Below, in pieces: positions 1-6,615 of a stretch of DNA of 9,559 bases. Every line of letters begins with the position of its first letter. Position 1 is the stretch's first letter. The position numbers and the translations under genes are program-made. The notes under the pieces are model-generated. The model did not search any database, was not told the DNA's origin, and worked only from the letters and a program-made list of their open reading frames with translations. The stretch covers positions 1-9,559 of the forward strand of contig CAIWSO010000470.1 of NCBI GenBank assembly GCA_903915315.1, given 5' to 3'. The DNA comes from an uncultured Spartobacteria bacterium. GTDB taxonomy: Bacteria; Verrucomicrobiota; Verrucomicrobiia; Chthoniobacterales; Terrimicrobiaceae.

Positions 1-6
1 AGAACC

Positions 7-88
7 GCTCGGGTGGCGAAATTGGCAGACGCGCCAGACTTAGGATCTGGTTCCGCAAGGAATGTGGGTTCGAGTCCCACCCCGAGCA
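7..88 (+). tRNA. tRNA-Leu, anticodon UAG
   Basis: A complete class II (long variable arm) tRNA can be folded by eye. The acceptor stem GCTCGGG (7-13) pairs with CCCGAGC (81-87), with A88 as discriminator base. The anticodon stem CCAGA/TCTGG (34-38/46-50) closes the loop CTTAGGA, whose anticodon TAG (41-43) reads CUA and probably other CUN leucine codons. The variable arm is TTCC-GCAA-GGAA (51-62), a GNRA-capped helix typical of tRNA-Leu. The T arm is GTGGG-TTCGAGT-CCCAC (64-80). CCA is not encoded (the next bases are CT), so it must be added by the nucleotidyltransferase. A run of six T (98-103) follows and may help end transcription, but no separate hairpin is visible. Confidence 0.97.
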
Positions 89-130
89 CTTCCCCTCTTT
101 TTTCTGAATTCGACCGACGCCGAAATCGCT

Positions 131-144
131 TTTGGAATTCCAAA
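131..144. repeat. 14-bp perfect palindrome
   Basis: TTTGGAATTCCAAA reads the same on both strands. It lies in the spacer between the tRNA-Leu and dnaA, about 380 bases before the dnaA start. Such a site could bind a dimeric regulator, but nothing else supports that and chance is possible. Confidence 0.35.
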
Positions 145-346
145 CATTCATCTCAGCGGTGACTTTTTCTCCAACTCGAAATAACCAACACCGCCGGAAT
201 GCGCATGCCTGCTGGACTTCCGAAGGGGTCAAGAAAATATCCCCGAAAACGAGAAATTTTTATCGACCAAAAAAGCTCTTTTTTCTTGAGCATGGGTGGC
301 AGAATTTTTAGTCTCTGAAACCTGTCTGATTAGCCAACTGACAGGA

Positions 347-366
347 TGTGTATAACTTGTGAATAA
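347..366 (-). promoter_or_regulatory. Two tandem DnaA boxes upstream of dnaA
   Basis: TGTGTATAA (347-355) and TGTGAATAA (358-366) are, on the minus strand, TTATACACA and TTATTCACA. Both match the DnaA-box consensus TTATNCACA exactly; the first equals the E. coli oriC R2 box. They have the same orientation and start 11 bp apart, about one helical turn, so two DnaA molecules would sit on one face of the DNA. They lie about 155-170 bases before the dnaA start. The first box contains TATAAC (351-356), which could serve as a -10 element, so DnaA bound there could repress its own gene; that part is inference. Confidence 0.75.
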
Positions 367-519
367 CTTTTCGCCCCAATTTTCTGTTTCGTTTTTGCGA
401 TGCCTTCGCATGGCATGCATCACGACTGAGACATTTGCTGGGCCCGCACCACGCTTACAGGAATTGCCAAAAGGCGATCATCTCCCCAACGACATTTTCT
501 AGCCCCCGCACAAATAAAA

Positions 520-1863
520 ATGATTAAATCACAAATCGATAGCTGGGAACAGATTTCAAAACGGATCCGCGACAGAGTGAGTTCCGATGGGTTTGACCGC
601 TGGTTCTCTGGCGTCAGGATCGCAGCGCTGTCCAGCGACACGGTAACATTGTGCGTTCCTAATCCGATTCACCAATTTTTCATCGAGAGCAACTACCTTC
701 CAATCGTGAAGGAATCCGTTCAGGCGACGTTGCCGACTGTGACCCAGGTCGAGTTCACCTCGTCGAACGAAGTGGAGATCGCACCCCGCCCCTCGGCTCC
801 AACACAGAAGGCCCCGCGTGAAAAGGCCCCAGCCACGTTGGCTGGCGCGATGAATCCGCGAAACACTTTTGAGGCATTCGTCGTTGGCTCCAATAACGAG
901 TTCGCCCACTCCGCCGCTCTGGCTGTCGCGAAGTCCCCTGCGACCACTTACAACCCGCTTTTCATTTATGGCGTGAGCGGATTGGGCAAGACCCATCTAC
1001 TCCATGCCATCGGCCATCATGTGCAGGCGACCAACAAGTCGGCCAAAATCGTTTACCTTTCCAGTGAACAGTTTACAAACGAGTTCATCGACGCCATCCA
1101 GCACGGAACGTTGGTGAAGTTCCGCAAGAAATACCGTCAGGCCGATGTTCTTCTGATCGATGACATCCAATTTTTTGCGGGCAAGGAACGTTCGCAGGAA
1201 GAGTTTTTCCACACGTTCAATGCCCTTCATGACGGCCACAAACAGATCATTCTGTCGAGTGACCGCCCGGCCAGTGAGATTGAAAAGCTAGAGCATCGCT
1301 TGGTTTCTCGCTTCGAGTGGGGCATGACAGCGGAAATCCAACCACCGGACACCGAGACACGCATCGCGATTCTCCGCAGCAAGGCCGAAGGCCTTAATCT
1401 CAAGCTCGAGCCATGGATCATTGAATTTCTCGCGGACAAAATCCGCAACAACGTCCGCCGACTCGAAGGCGCCCTCATGCGAGTGGCCTCCTACACATCC
1501 CTGAGCGAAAAACCTATCACCCAAGAGTCGATCGAGAATCTTTTGCGGGACATTTTTCAAGAGCAAGCGCGCAAGACCATCACCATCGATGCGATCCAAC
1601 GCCGCGTCGCCGAGCACTTCGACGTCCGGTTGGCGGATATGACCAGCAAGCGCCGCCCCGCCAACATTGCCTTCCCACGCCAGATTGCCATGTTCCTCTC
1701 GCGTCAACACACAAATTCCTCACTCTGCGATATCGGTGACGCCTTTGGCGGCAAGGATCACGGAACGGTCATCCACGCCTGCAAGCTCGTGAAACAGCGG
1801 ATGGAAGACGACGAGAAGACCCGACAGATCGTGGGAATGCTCGACAGCAAGCTCCAACGCTGA
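520..1863 (+). CDS. dnaA: Chromosomal replication initiator protein DnaA
   Basis: DnaA binds DnaA boxes at the origin, oligomerises with ATP, melts the DNA and loads the DnaB helicase. At 447 aa the length is normal. Domain I (about 1-80, starting MIKSQIDSWEQI) is the helicase/partner-binding module. A short Pro/Ala/Lys-rich linker (about 85-110) is domain II. The AAA+ domain III has Walker A GVSGLGKT (151-158), Walker B LLIDD with Asp214-Asp215, sensor 1 in ILSSDRP, the RLVSRFEWG box with the arginine finger, and a sensor 2 RRLEGA motif. Domain IV ends with the DNA-binding signature GGKDHGTVIHACKLV (410-424). The ATG has no Shine-Dalgarno but is preceded by an A-rich stretch (AAATAAAA). The start agrees with the usual DnaA N-terminus. 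The next gene is not dnaN, which differs from the classic dnaA-dnaN-recF order. Confidence 0.98.
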   Translation: MIKSQIDSWEQISKRIRDRVSSDGFDRWFSGVRIAALSSDTVTLCVPNPIHQFFIESNYLPIVKESVQATLPTVTQVEFTSSNEVEIAPRPSAPTQKAPREKAPATLAGAMNPRNTFEAFVVGSNNEFAHSAALAVAKSPATTYNPLFIYGVSGLGKTHLLHAIGHHVQATNKSAKIVYLSSEQFTNEFIDAIQHGTLVKFRKKYRQADVLLIDDIQFFAGKERSQEEFFHTFNALHDGHKQIILSSDRPASEIEKLEHRLVSRFEWGMTAEIQPPDTETRIAILRSKAEGLNLKLEPWIIEFLADKIRNNVRRLEGALMRVASYTSLSEKPITQESIENLLRDIFQEQARKTITIDAIQRRVAEHFDVRLADMTSKRRPANIAFPRQIAMFLSRQHTNSSLCDIGDAFGGKDHGTVIHACKLVKQRMEDDEKTRQIVGMLDSKLQR

Positions 1864-1888
1864 GTTGGTGCCTGCTGCCGCTAGAGTA

Positions 1889-2428
1889 ATGGACATCGTT
1901 TACTTTGACCTCGAGACCCAGAGGACCGCGAATGACGTAGGCGGCTGGGACAAAAAGCACGAGATGGGTATGTCCGTCGGGGTCACCTACAGCACGAAAG
2001 ACGAGCGGTATGAGATTTTCGGCGAGAGCCAAGCCGATGCCCTCATCAAGCGCCTCCAGCGCGCTGACCTGGTCGTCGGCTACAATGTGATTCGCTTTGA
2101 TTACGAGGTTCTCATGGGCTACACGATCCTCTCGCTTCCGGAAGCTTTGGTGACGCTTGACCTCTTGGTGGAAATAGAAAAATCCGCCGGCCACCGCCTC
2201 AAACTCGACGATGTCGCCATGGGCACACTCGGCGTGGGCAAAACGGCCGAGGGGCTTGAAGCCATACGCTGGTGGCGTGAAGGCAAAATGCTCGAGATCG
2301 CGAAATACTGCTGCTTTGACGTCAAGGTAACCCGGATGGTTCACGAATACGGTGCCCAGAATAAGGAGATTTTCTACCACGACCGCTTCGGTCGCAAGCA
2401 ACGCCTGGAGATCAACTGGCGCTCATGA
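1889..2428 (+). CDS. DEDDy 3'-5' exonuclease-like protein, RNase H fold
   Basis: A single-domain protein of 179 aa with the complete DEDD exonuclease core: Exo I FDLE (Asp7, Glu9), Exo II GYNVIRFD (Asp71) and Exo III YCCFD (Tyr140, Asp144). The Tyr-x3-Asp spacing puts it in the DEDDy subclass. It resembles the RNase_H_2/YprB-type predicted exonuclease family; related domains also occur joined to DExH helicases, but none is joined here. It probably removes nucleotides from DNA or RNA 3' ends using two metal ions. The substrate is unknown. I chose ATG 1889 because MDIVYFDLE places Exo I at the N-terminus as usual; an in-frame TTG at 1865 would add eight residues with no family support. It starts 25 bases after the dnaA stop, so co-transcription with dnaA is likely. 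Its stop overlaps the next start in ATGA. Confidence 0.85.
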   Translation: MDIVYFDLETQRTANDVGGWDKKHEMGMSVGVTYSTKDERYEIFGESQADALIKRLQRADLVVGYNVIRFDYEVLMGYTILSLPEALVTLDLLVEIEKSAGHRLKLDDVAMGTLGVGKTAEGLEAIRWWREGKMLEIAKYCCFDVKVTRMVHEYGAQNKEIFYHDRFGRKQRLEINWRS

Positions 2429-3699
2429 TTCAAGCGCTCAAAGTCCCCAAAAATATCTGGTATCTCTATTGGATCGACCTTGAGGAATCCGTTCCAGCGC
2501 CCGTCGGCAAAGATTGGTTCATCCCCACTCTGGTGGTCATCTGCGACCGATCCGGAACTCCCGTAGCCCCACCGGAGATCATGGAGGAACTCGATCAGGC
2601 CCGGATCGAAACCACTCTCTACAAGATTTTCGACAAGACCCCGCCGCCGGATCATCTTCTGATACCCGAAAGCCCGGATTGGGATCACGAGGCATGGAAG
2701 GAATTCTCCACGGAATGCAAATTGGAAATCCGATTCCAACCCGGTGATAAAAGTGCCCCAGACGATCTGAAAAATGTCACTCGAATGGTGGTTTTGCAGG
2801 CTGACCGAGGCGACAAAACGCCCCCCTCGCCAAGTGAGGTGGCGTGGGGCCTCACAAGAACAGCTCTCCGCGTCCGCTCCCAGTCCAAGCGGTTGAGACT
2901 TCTGAATCTCGCTCTCACGAAGGATCCCGACTGCTCGGTTGCGAGGATCGAGCTGGCCGACATGGAATTTCAAAGCGCGAATTGGAAAGCCTGCCGCGAG
3001 GCCTACGAAGAGATCATCCATCGCGAAAGCGAACGCCGCAACGATCCCGCGACACTTTGGTGGATCGATAAAGATACACGCCCATACCTGCGGGCCATCT
3101 ACGGCCGGGCCATGACGGACTGGCATCTTTCGCGATTCGCCGAGGCCGCGATTGGCCTCGAGGACCTCTTGATTTGCAATCCCGCCGATAACCAAGGGGC
3201 CCGATTTTTGATTCCGATGCTTCACCTTCTGGCCGAATCGCCGGAAAAAGCTTCCCTGTATTTCAAAAACTACGCCGAGACCTATCCGCGCGATTTCAAG
3301 GAACCTTCCTTCCTTTTTGGATGGGCGATCACGGCCTCACTTGAAGGTCATGAAGCCTTGGCCCGCGAGAAATACATCGAAGGCATCCTGCGTAATATTT
3401 ATATCGCGCCGATGCTGGTGGAGCTCGAGGAACCCTCCCGCAGCACGTGGTTCCCAGGCGATCGCGCGGAACCAAACTACGCCTCGGAATTCACCCAGAG
3501 CTACGCGTTGCTCTGGGATCGGGAACCAGGTGCGCTGCGCATCCTCCGTGAAGTTTATCAAGAAATGCTACCTCGGCTGACGAAGATCGTTCAACACCGC
3601 GAGCTGATGACGGATTTTCAGGATCAACGCTACGAGCCTGACTTCAAAGCCAAGTGGCAAGATTTCGTCACCGAGGAGGAGCGCCTCACCACACCTTGA
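2425..3699 (+). CDS. TPR-like (ST7-type) protein of unknown function
   Basis: A soluble 424-aa protein with no signal peptide or membrane segment. Residues 1 to about 145 form an N-terminal alpha/beta-looking part (WYLYWIDLEE, FIPTLVVICD, then HLLIPE) that resembles the DUF6930-type domains found beside SEC-C/TPR proteins; this match is tentative. Residues about 156-300 are helical and TPR-like, with the element NPADNQGARF (252-261), close to the N-x-x-D-N-Q-G-x-R motif I know from ST7-like tetratricopeptide proteins. The C-terminal part includes YALLWDREPGAL, a pattern also common in that group. Such proteins usually act as protein-binding scaffolds, and no catalytic residues are evident. 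Its ATG overlaps the upstream exonuclease stop (ATGA), suggesting translational coupling. A functional link to DnaA or the exonuclease is only inferred from position. Confidence 0.75.
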   Translation: MIQALKVPKNIWYLYWIDLEESVPAPVGKDWFIPTLVVICDRSGTPVAPPEIMEELDQARIETTLYKIFDKTPPPDHLLIPESPDWDHEAWKEFSTECKLEIRFQPGDKSAPDDLKNVTRMVVLQADRGDKTPPSPSEVAWGLTRTALRVRSQSKRLRLLNLALTKDPDCSVARIELADMEFQSANWKACREAYEEIIHRESERRNDPATLWWIDKDTRPYLRAIYGRAMTDWHLSRFAEAAIGLEDLLICNPADNQGARFLIPMLHLLAESPEKASLYFKNYAETYPRDFKEPSFLFGWAITASLEGHEALAREKYIEGILRNIYIAPMLVELEEPSRSTWFPGDRAEPNYASEFTQSYALLWDREPGALRILREVYQEMLPRLTKIVQHRELMTDFQDQRYEPDFKAKWQDFVTEEERLTTP

Positions 3700-4685
3700 G
3701 CAACGCCGGGTCATACCTGCTCGATTTGCAGGAGAAACTCGGCGGCTCGATTTCAGCGGAGCGCTTCATGCAAGAGGCCCTCTACCATCCCGCATTCGGA
3801 TACTACAGCTCCCGCATTCGTACCGTCGGCCGCCGTGGCGACTTCTCCACTTGGGCGACACTCGACTCCTCGCTGGCGCAGGCCGTAGCGACTTGGATCA
3901 AAAAAGAAAAACCAAGCCATGTGATCGAGATCGGCGCTGGCAATGGCGCGCTCGCGAAGGACGTCCTTCGCCGCCTAGGCTGGTGGACACGAGTGCGGAC
4001 GACTTACCATATTGTCGAAATCTCCGCTCCTCTTCGGGCGAAACAAAAGGAATGCCTTCGCGGATTCCGTGTCGTCTGGCACGACAGCGTAGAAGCGGCG
4101 CTCCAGTCATCGCGTGGCCACGCCCACATTTTCTCCAACGAACTCCCCGACGCCTTCCCATGCCGCATTTTTCAGAAAACCGAGGCTGGGTGGATGGAAC
4201 TGCATCTCCGCATCGCCGAAGGGAAAATCTCTGAGCAACTCATCCCCTCCACCCTGCCAGAATCGAGCATTTTCGAGCATCCCCACCCGATCGGCCAGCG
4301 CGTTGAGATCCACGAAAGCTATCGCCGGTGGCTGGAATCTTGGGGCCAGGGGTGGATATCGGGAGCCATCCTCACGATGGATTACGGTGACCTTTCGAAG
4401 ACACTTTATCATCGGCGACCATCTGGCTCACTACGTGGATACGCCGTCCAGCAACGCCTCGCCGGAATCGAGGCTTTTCAAAACCCCGGGTTCTGCGACA
4501 TCACTGCCGACGTGAATTTCTCGGATCTCGAAAAATGGGGAACCGATCTCGGATGGAAAACGGAATCCCACTTCACCCTTACCGACCTTTTTAACCAACA
4601 AGGTGCCACTGGATCGCTTCCAATGGCATTCCGCGAGGCAGGCGAGGCCTTTCGCGCGCTCATTCAACGTCGTTCCAATAAATAA
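3696..4685 (+). CDS. SAM-dependent methyltransferase, MidA/NDUFAF7 family (COG1565)
   Basis: The family comprises class I methyltransferases; mitochondrial NDUFAF7/MidA methylates an arginine of a complex I subunit during assembly. The bacterial substrate is generally unknown. Seen here: the N-terminal family block FMQEALYHPAFGYY, SAM-binding motif I VIEIGAGNGALA (about 76-87), an acidic second strand IVEIS, the family signature FSNELPDAFP (146-155, usually NELLDALP), LTMDYGD and, near the C-terminus, CDITADVNFS. About 329 aa is slightly short for the family. The start is uncertain: TTG 3696 gives a TTGA overlap with the previous stop, matching the coupling upstream, while GTG 3654 would add 14 residues without family resemblance. 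The next ATG (3768) would cut into the conserved block. GAGGAGG at 3674-3680 is purine-rich but about 15 bases from the TTG. The ATP synthase operon follows after 151 bases. Confidence 0.85.
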   Translation: MSNAGSYLLDLQEKLGGSISAERFMQEALYHPAFGYYSSRIRTVGRRGDFSTWATLDSSLAQAVATWIKKEKPSHVIEIGAGNGALAKDVLRRLGWWTRVRTTYHIVEISAPLRAKQKECLRGFRVVWHDSVEAALQSSRGHAHIFSNELPDAFPCRIFQKTEAGWMELHLRIAEGKISEQLIPSTLPESSIFEHPHPIGQRVEIHESYRRWLESWGQGWISGAILTMDYGDLSKTLYHRRPSGSLRGYAVQQRLAGIEAFQNPGFCDITADVNFSDLEKWGTDLGWKTESHFTLTDLFNQQGATGSLPMAFREAGEAFRALIQRRSNK

Positions 4686-4713
4686 ACATTACGTCAGTGC
4701 TTTTTTTTGTCTT

Positions 4714-4743
4714 TTGAGTTGCCTGAGATCGCCGGTGTGTTAT
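4714..4743 (+). promoter_or_regulatory. Possible sigma70-type promoter for the atp operon
   Basis: TTGAGT (4714-4719) and TGTTAT (4738-4743), 18 bases apart, resemble -35 and -10 elements and lie in the 151-base gap before atpB, where the operon promoter is expected. The match is moderate and was found by eye. A T8 run (4701-4708) just upstream could help end transcription of the preceding block, though no stable hairpin precedes it. Confidence 0.3.
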
Positions 4744-4765
4744 CAAATCCACCCTCCGCAACTCA
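4715..4765 (+). repeat. 8-bp inverted repeat in the atpB leader
   Basis: TGAGTTGC (4715-4722) is perfectly complementary to GCAACTCA (4758-4765). Nested inside, GGTG (4734-4737) can pair with CACC (4750-4753) around a 12-base loop. It overlaps the candidate promoter. It could be an operator for a dimeric regulator or, if transcription starts further upstream, a leader RNA stem. No function is established. Confidence 0.4.
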
Positions 4766-4836
4766 TGGGGTTTCCGACTACCAAACTGTCAGGCAAACCT
4801 CCACAGCTGCAGAAAACCATTTTTTGACGAAGATCC

Positions 4837-5706
4837 ATGCTTTCCATTAATCTCATCGCGTCCGTCCTGTCGCTCAATGCTCCGTCCATTTTTCCGGACG
4901 AGAAGGGCGTTCCCTTTCTTGACTGGTTGTCCAATTCCGTGTTCGTGAGCTTCGCTGTTGCGGCATTCATCATTTGGTTCACCCGCAAGGCCACCAAAAA
5001 CATGACGGTGATCCCCGGCGCCTCACAGAACTTTTTCGAGGCAGTGGTGCAAGGTCTCTACGACTTGGTCGAGAGCATCGTCGGCACGCACATGGTGGCC
5101 CGCGTTTTCTCCATGTTGGCAACCCTCTTCATCTTCATTATTGTCTCAAACTGGTTTGCTCTTCTTCCCGGAGTGGGTTCGATCGGTTGGGGGCATGGCG
5201 GCGAGGGAATGCTCTACGTTCCCGAGATCACCACACCCATCCTTCGCCCCACCACGGCCGACCTCAACATGACCTTGGCGATGTCCACTGTGTTCATGAT
5301 TTTCTGGCTCTACTGGTCGCTCACCGAAGTGGGTGTCAAAAATTTCCTCAGCCACATTTTCGGAGTCAAAGGCGGTTTGACCGGCTTCATGGCCCTCATT
5401 CTTATCCCGGTTTTCCTCTTTGTCGGTGTGATCGAGGTTGTCTCGATGGCCTTCCGCCCCGTCTCCCTCTCGCTTCGTCTCTATGGTAACGTTTTTGCGG
5501 GCGAAAACCTGCTGTCTACTATGATCACTCTGGGCAACCAGCTCCAGCTTCCATCTTGGGTGAGCTACATTATGTCGGTGACCATTCCCCTGCCCTTCTA
5601 CTTTCTGGAGATTCTCGTCGGCCTCCTTCAGGCTGCCGTATTCATGCTCCTCTGCTCCGTTTACATCCAACTTTCGACTGCCCACGAGGAAGGCGAAGGT
5701 CACTAA
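4837..5706 (+). CDS. atpB: ATP synthase Fo subunit a
   Basis: Subunit a is the integral-membrane stator that forms the two proton half-channels beside the c-ring. This 289-aa protein has the key block SLSLRLYGNVFAGENLL, with the essential arginine at Arg214 (E. coli Arg210), and the later helix LVGLLQAAVFMLL with Gln265 (E. coli Gln252). Hydrophobic segments lie at about 31-48, 87-107, 148-167, 183-207, 214-236 and 248-283, as expected. The tail STAHEEGEGH recalls the AHEEH ending of E. coli AtpB. It is the first gene of the operon; no atpI or atpZ precedes it. No strong Shine-Dalgarno is seen before the ATG (GACGAAGATCC). A 69-base gap separates it from atpE. Confidence 0.97.
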   Translation: MLSINLIASVLSLNAPSIFPDEKGVPFLDWLSNSVFVSFAVAAFIIWFTRKATKNMTVIPGASQNFFEAVVQGLYDLVESIVGTHMVARVFSMLATLFIFIIVSNWFALLPGVGSIGWGHGGEGMLYVPEITTPILRPTTADLNMTLAMSTVFMIFWLYWSLTEVGVKNFLSHIFGVKGGLTGFMALILIPVFLFVGVIEVVSMAFRPVSLSLRLYGNVFAGENLLSTMITLGNQLQLPSWVSYIMSVTIPLPFYFLEILVGLLQAAVFMLLCSVYIQLSTAHEEGEGH

Positions 5707-5775
5707 AACCCTTTTTTCGTCGGGACCGTGGCAAGACTGCGGGCGGCGAAGAAAAACACACTAAGAAAAATACAA

Positions 5776-6018
5776 ATGATACCACAACTCATCGCAGAAG
5801 CCGCAGCAACCGCTGGCGGAATCACTGGTAGCTTCACACTCGCTGTAGCGGGTGCAGGAGCCGCTCTGGGCATTGGAATGATCGGTGCAAAAGCCGTAGA
5901 GGCTGTTGGCCGCAATCCCGGTGCTTCCGGAAAAGTGCTCACATTGAGCATCATCGGAATGGCTCTCTCCGAGGCCATCGCGATTTACGCTCTTATCCTC
6001 GCCTTCGGAGGACGCTAA
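5776..6018 (+). CDS. atpE: ATP synthase Fo subunit c (proteolipid)
   Basis: An 80-aa hairpin protein that forms the rotating c-ring. Helix 1 (about 12-40) has the glycine-rich packing stretch AGAGAALGIGMIG. The polar loop is GRNPGASG with the conserved Arg46-Asn47-Pro48. Helix 2 (about 53-77) carries the ion-binding carboxylate Glu66 in MALSEAIAIY. The Na+ ligands of Na+-type rings are missing: Ile33 is where Ilyobacter-type rings have Gln32, and Ala67-Ile68 replace Ser-Thr after the glutamate, so proton coupling is expected. I chose ATG 5776; an in-frame GTG at 5728 would add a basic 16-residue leader unlike the family. The start has an A-rich upstream (AAGAAAAATACAA) but no Shine-Dalgarno. 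The mRNA downstream forms a strong hairpin before atpF. Confidence 0.97.
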   Translation: MIPQLIAEAAATAGGITGSFTLAVAGAGAALGIGMIGAKAVEAVGRNPGASGKVLTLSIIGMALSEAIAIYALILAFGGR

Positions 6019-6025
6019 TTCAGCA

Positions 6026-6061
6026 ACCGGAAGCGCGCGGTTCCACTGTCGCGCTTCCGGT
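6026..6061 (+). other. Perfect 12-bp hairpin between atpE and atpF
   Basis: ACCGGAAGCGCG (6026-6037) is perfectly complementary to CGCGCTTCCGGT (6050-6061), with a 12-base loop. The stem is GC-rich and starts 8 bases after the atpE stop, inside a 78-base gap in an otherwise tightly packed operon. The bases after it (CCCATTTTC) hold only four T in a row, so it does not look like a full intrinsic terminator. It could protect the 3' end of an atpE message, act as a partial terminator, or be a processing site. Any of these could raise c-subunit output relative to the genes downstream. Confidence 0.85.
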
Positions 6062-6096
6062 CCCATTTTCTTTCACAAAAGCTCACATCACTCTTC

Positions 6097-6606
6097 ATGG
6101 ATACCGTAACTCAACTTTTCACGCAATTTGGCGTAAATTGGCCGAAATTTCTCGCCCAAGTCATCCTATTTCTTATCGTCTACATGATCCTCAAAAAGTT
6201 CGCTTTTGCTCCTGTGATCGCTATTTTTGAAGAACGTCGGCGCACCATCGAGGAAGGCCAAGCGAACGCGGCCAAAATCAAAAAGCAACTCGCGGAGTCC
6301 GAGATCCGTTGCCAAGAGATCCTTCGCAAAGCCAATGCTGATGCCCAACGCATCATCGAAGAAGGCCGCCTCGCCAGCGACTCCCAATCCCAAAAACACA
6401 TCCAACAGGCTGTCCGTGATGCTGAAGGCATTCTTGTCAAAGCCCGTGAGACTGTGGAACTCGATCAAGCCCGCATGGTCGCCGAAGTGAAAAAAGAAAT
6501 GGTGAACTTGGTTGTGAACACCACATCGAAAGTCGTCGGCAAGATCCTCACACCTGCCGATCAAGAACGCCTCGCCAGCGAGACGACCAATCAACTCGCC
6601 GCTTAA
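6097..6606 (+). CDS. atpF: ATP synthase Fo subunit b
   Basis: Subunit b forms the peripheral stalk, linking subunit a in the membrane to delta and alpha at the top of F1. At 169 aa the size is normal (E. coli 156). It has one N-terminal membrane helix (about 14-36, FLAQVILFLIVYMILKKF), then a long charged helix (about 45-135) rich in Glu, Lys, Ala and Gln that should form the right-handed coiled-coil dimer. The short C-terminal part (KVVGKILTPADQERLASE) resembles the delta-binding end of bacterial b. There is one b gene and no b' copy, so a homodimer is expected. No Shine-Dalgarno precedes ATG (CACATCACTCTTC). The gap to atpH is 9 bases. Confidence 0.95.
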   Translation: MDTVTQLFTQFGVNWPKFLAQVILFLIVYMILKKFAFAPVIAIFEERRRTIEEGQANAAKIKKQLAESEIRCQEILRKANADAQRIIEEGRLASDSQSQKHIQQAVRDAEGILVKARETVELDQARMVAEVKKEMVNLVVNTTSKVVGKILTPADQERLASETTNQLAA

Positions 6607-6615
6607 TATCCCAAC

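Larger units (their letters stand above)
89..519. other. Gene-free region upstream of dnaA, candidate oriC
   Basis: These 431 bases carry no convincing gene; the short minus-strand reading frames here resemble nothing I recognise. Seen directly: two tandem DnaA boxes (347-366), a 14-bp perfect palindrome (131-144), a 6-bp inverted repeat CCTGTC/GACAGG (321-326/340-345) just upstream of the boxes, and an AT-rich part around 240-400 with homopolymer runs near 269-284. A gap of this size with DnaA boxes directly upstream of dnaA is a common arrangement for a bacterial origin. Two boxes are few for a full oriC, so it could instead be only a DnaA-autoregulated promoter. A base-skew plot would be needed to decide. 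Confidence 0.45.

Noticed and set aside
275..291. GCTC...GAGC with flanking A and T runs, terminator-like on either strand
   Set aside because: The stem is only 4 bp with a 9-base loop and no gene ends beside it; too weak to call.
396..416. Overlapping short inverted repeats (TGCGA/TCGCA and ATGCC/GGCAT) near 400
   Set aside because: Five-base repeats of this kind are expected by chance and have no supporting context.
556..996. Long minus-strand reading frame inside dnaA, and similar ones under atpF, atpA and the TPR gene
   Set aside because: They lie opposite strongly conserved genes and their translations show no recognisable domain; they are shadows of the real frames.
4701..4708. T8 run after the methyltransferase, considered as a terminator
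   Set aside because: I could not find a stable hairpin directly upstream of it.
4603..4827. Frame of 74 codons spanning the gap before atpB, considered as a possible atpI
   Set aside because: AtpI is a hydrophobic membrane protein; this translation has no fitting membrane segments and mostly overlaps the methyltransferase gene.
5728..5775. Upstream GTG extension of atpE
   Set aside because: It adds a basic 16-residue leader not seen in subunit c; the ATG at 5776 gives the normal length and N-terminus.
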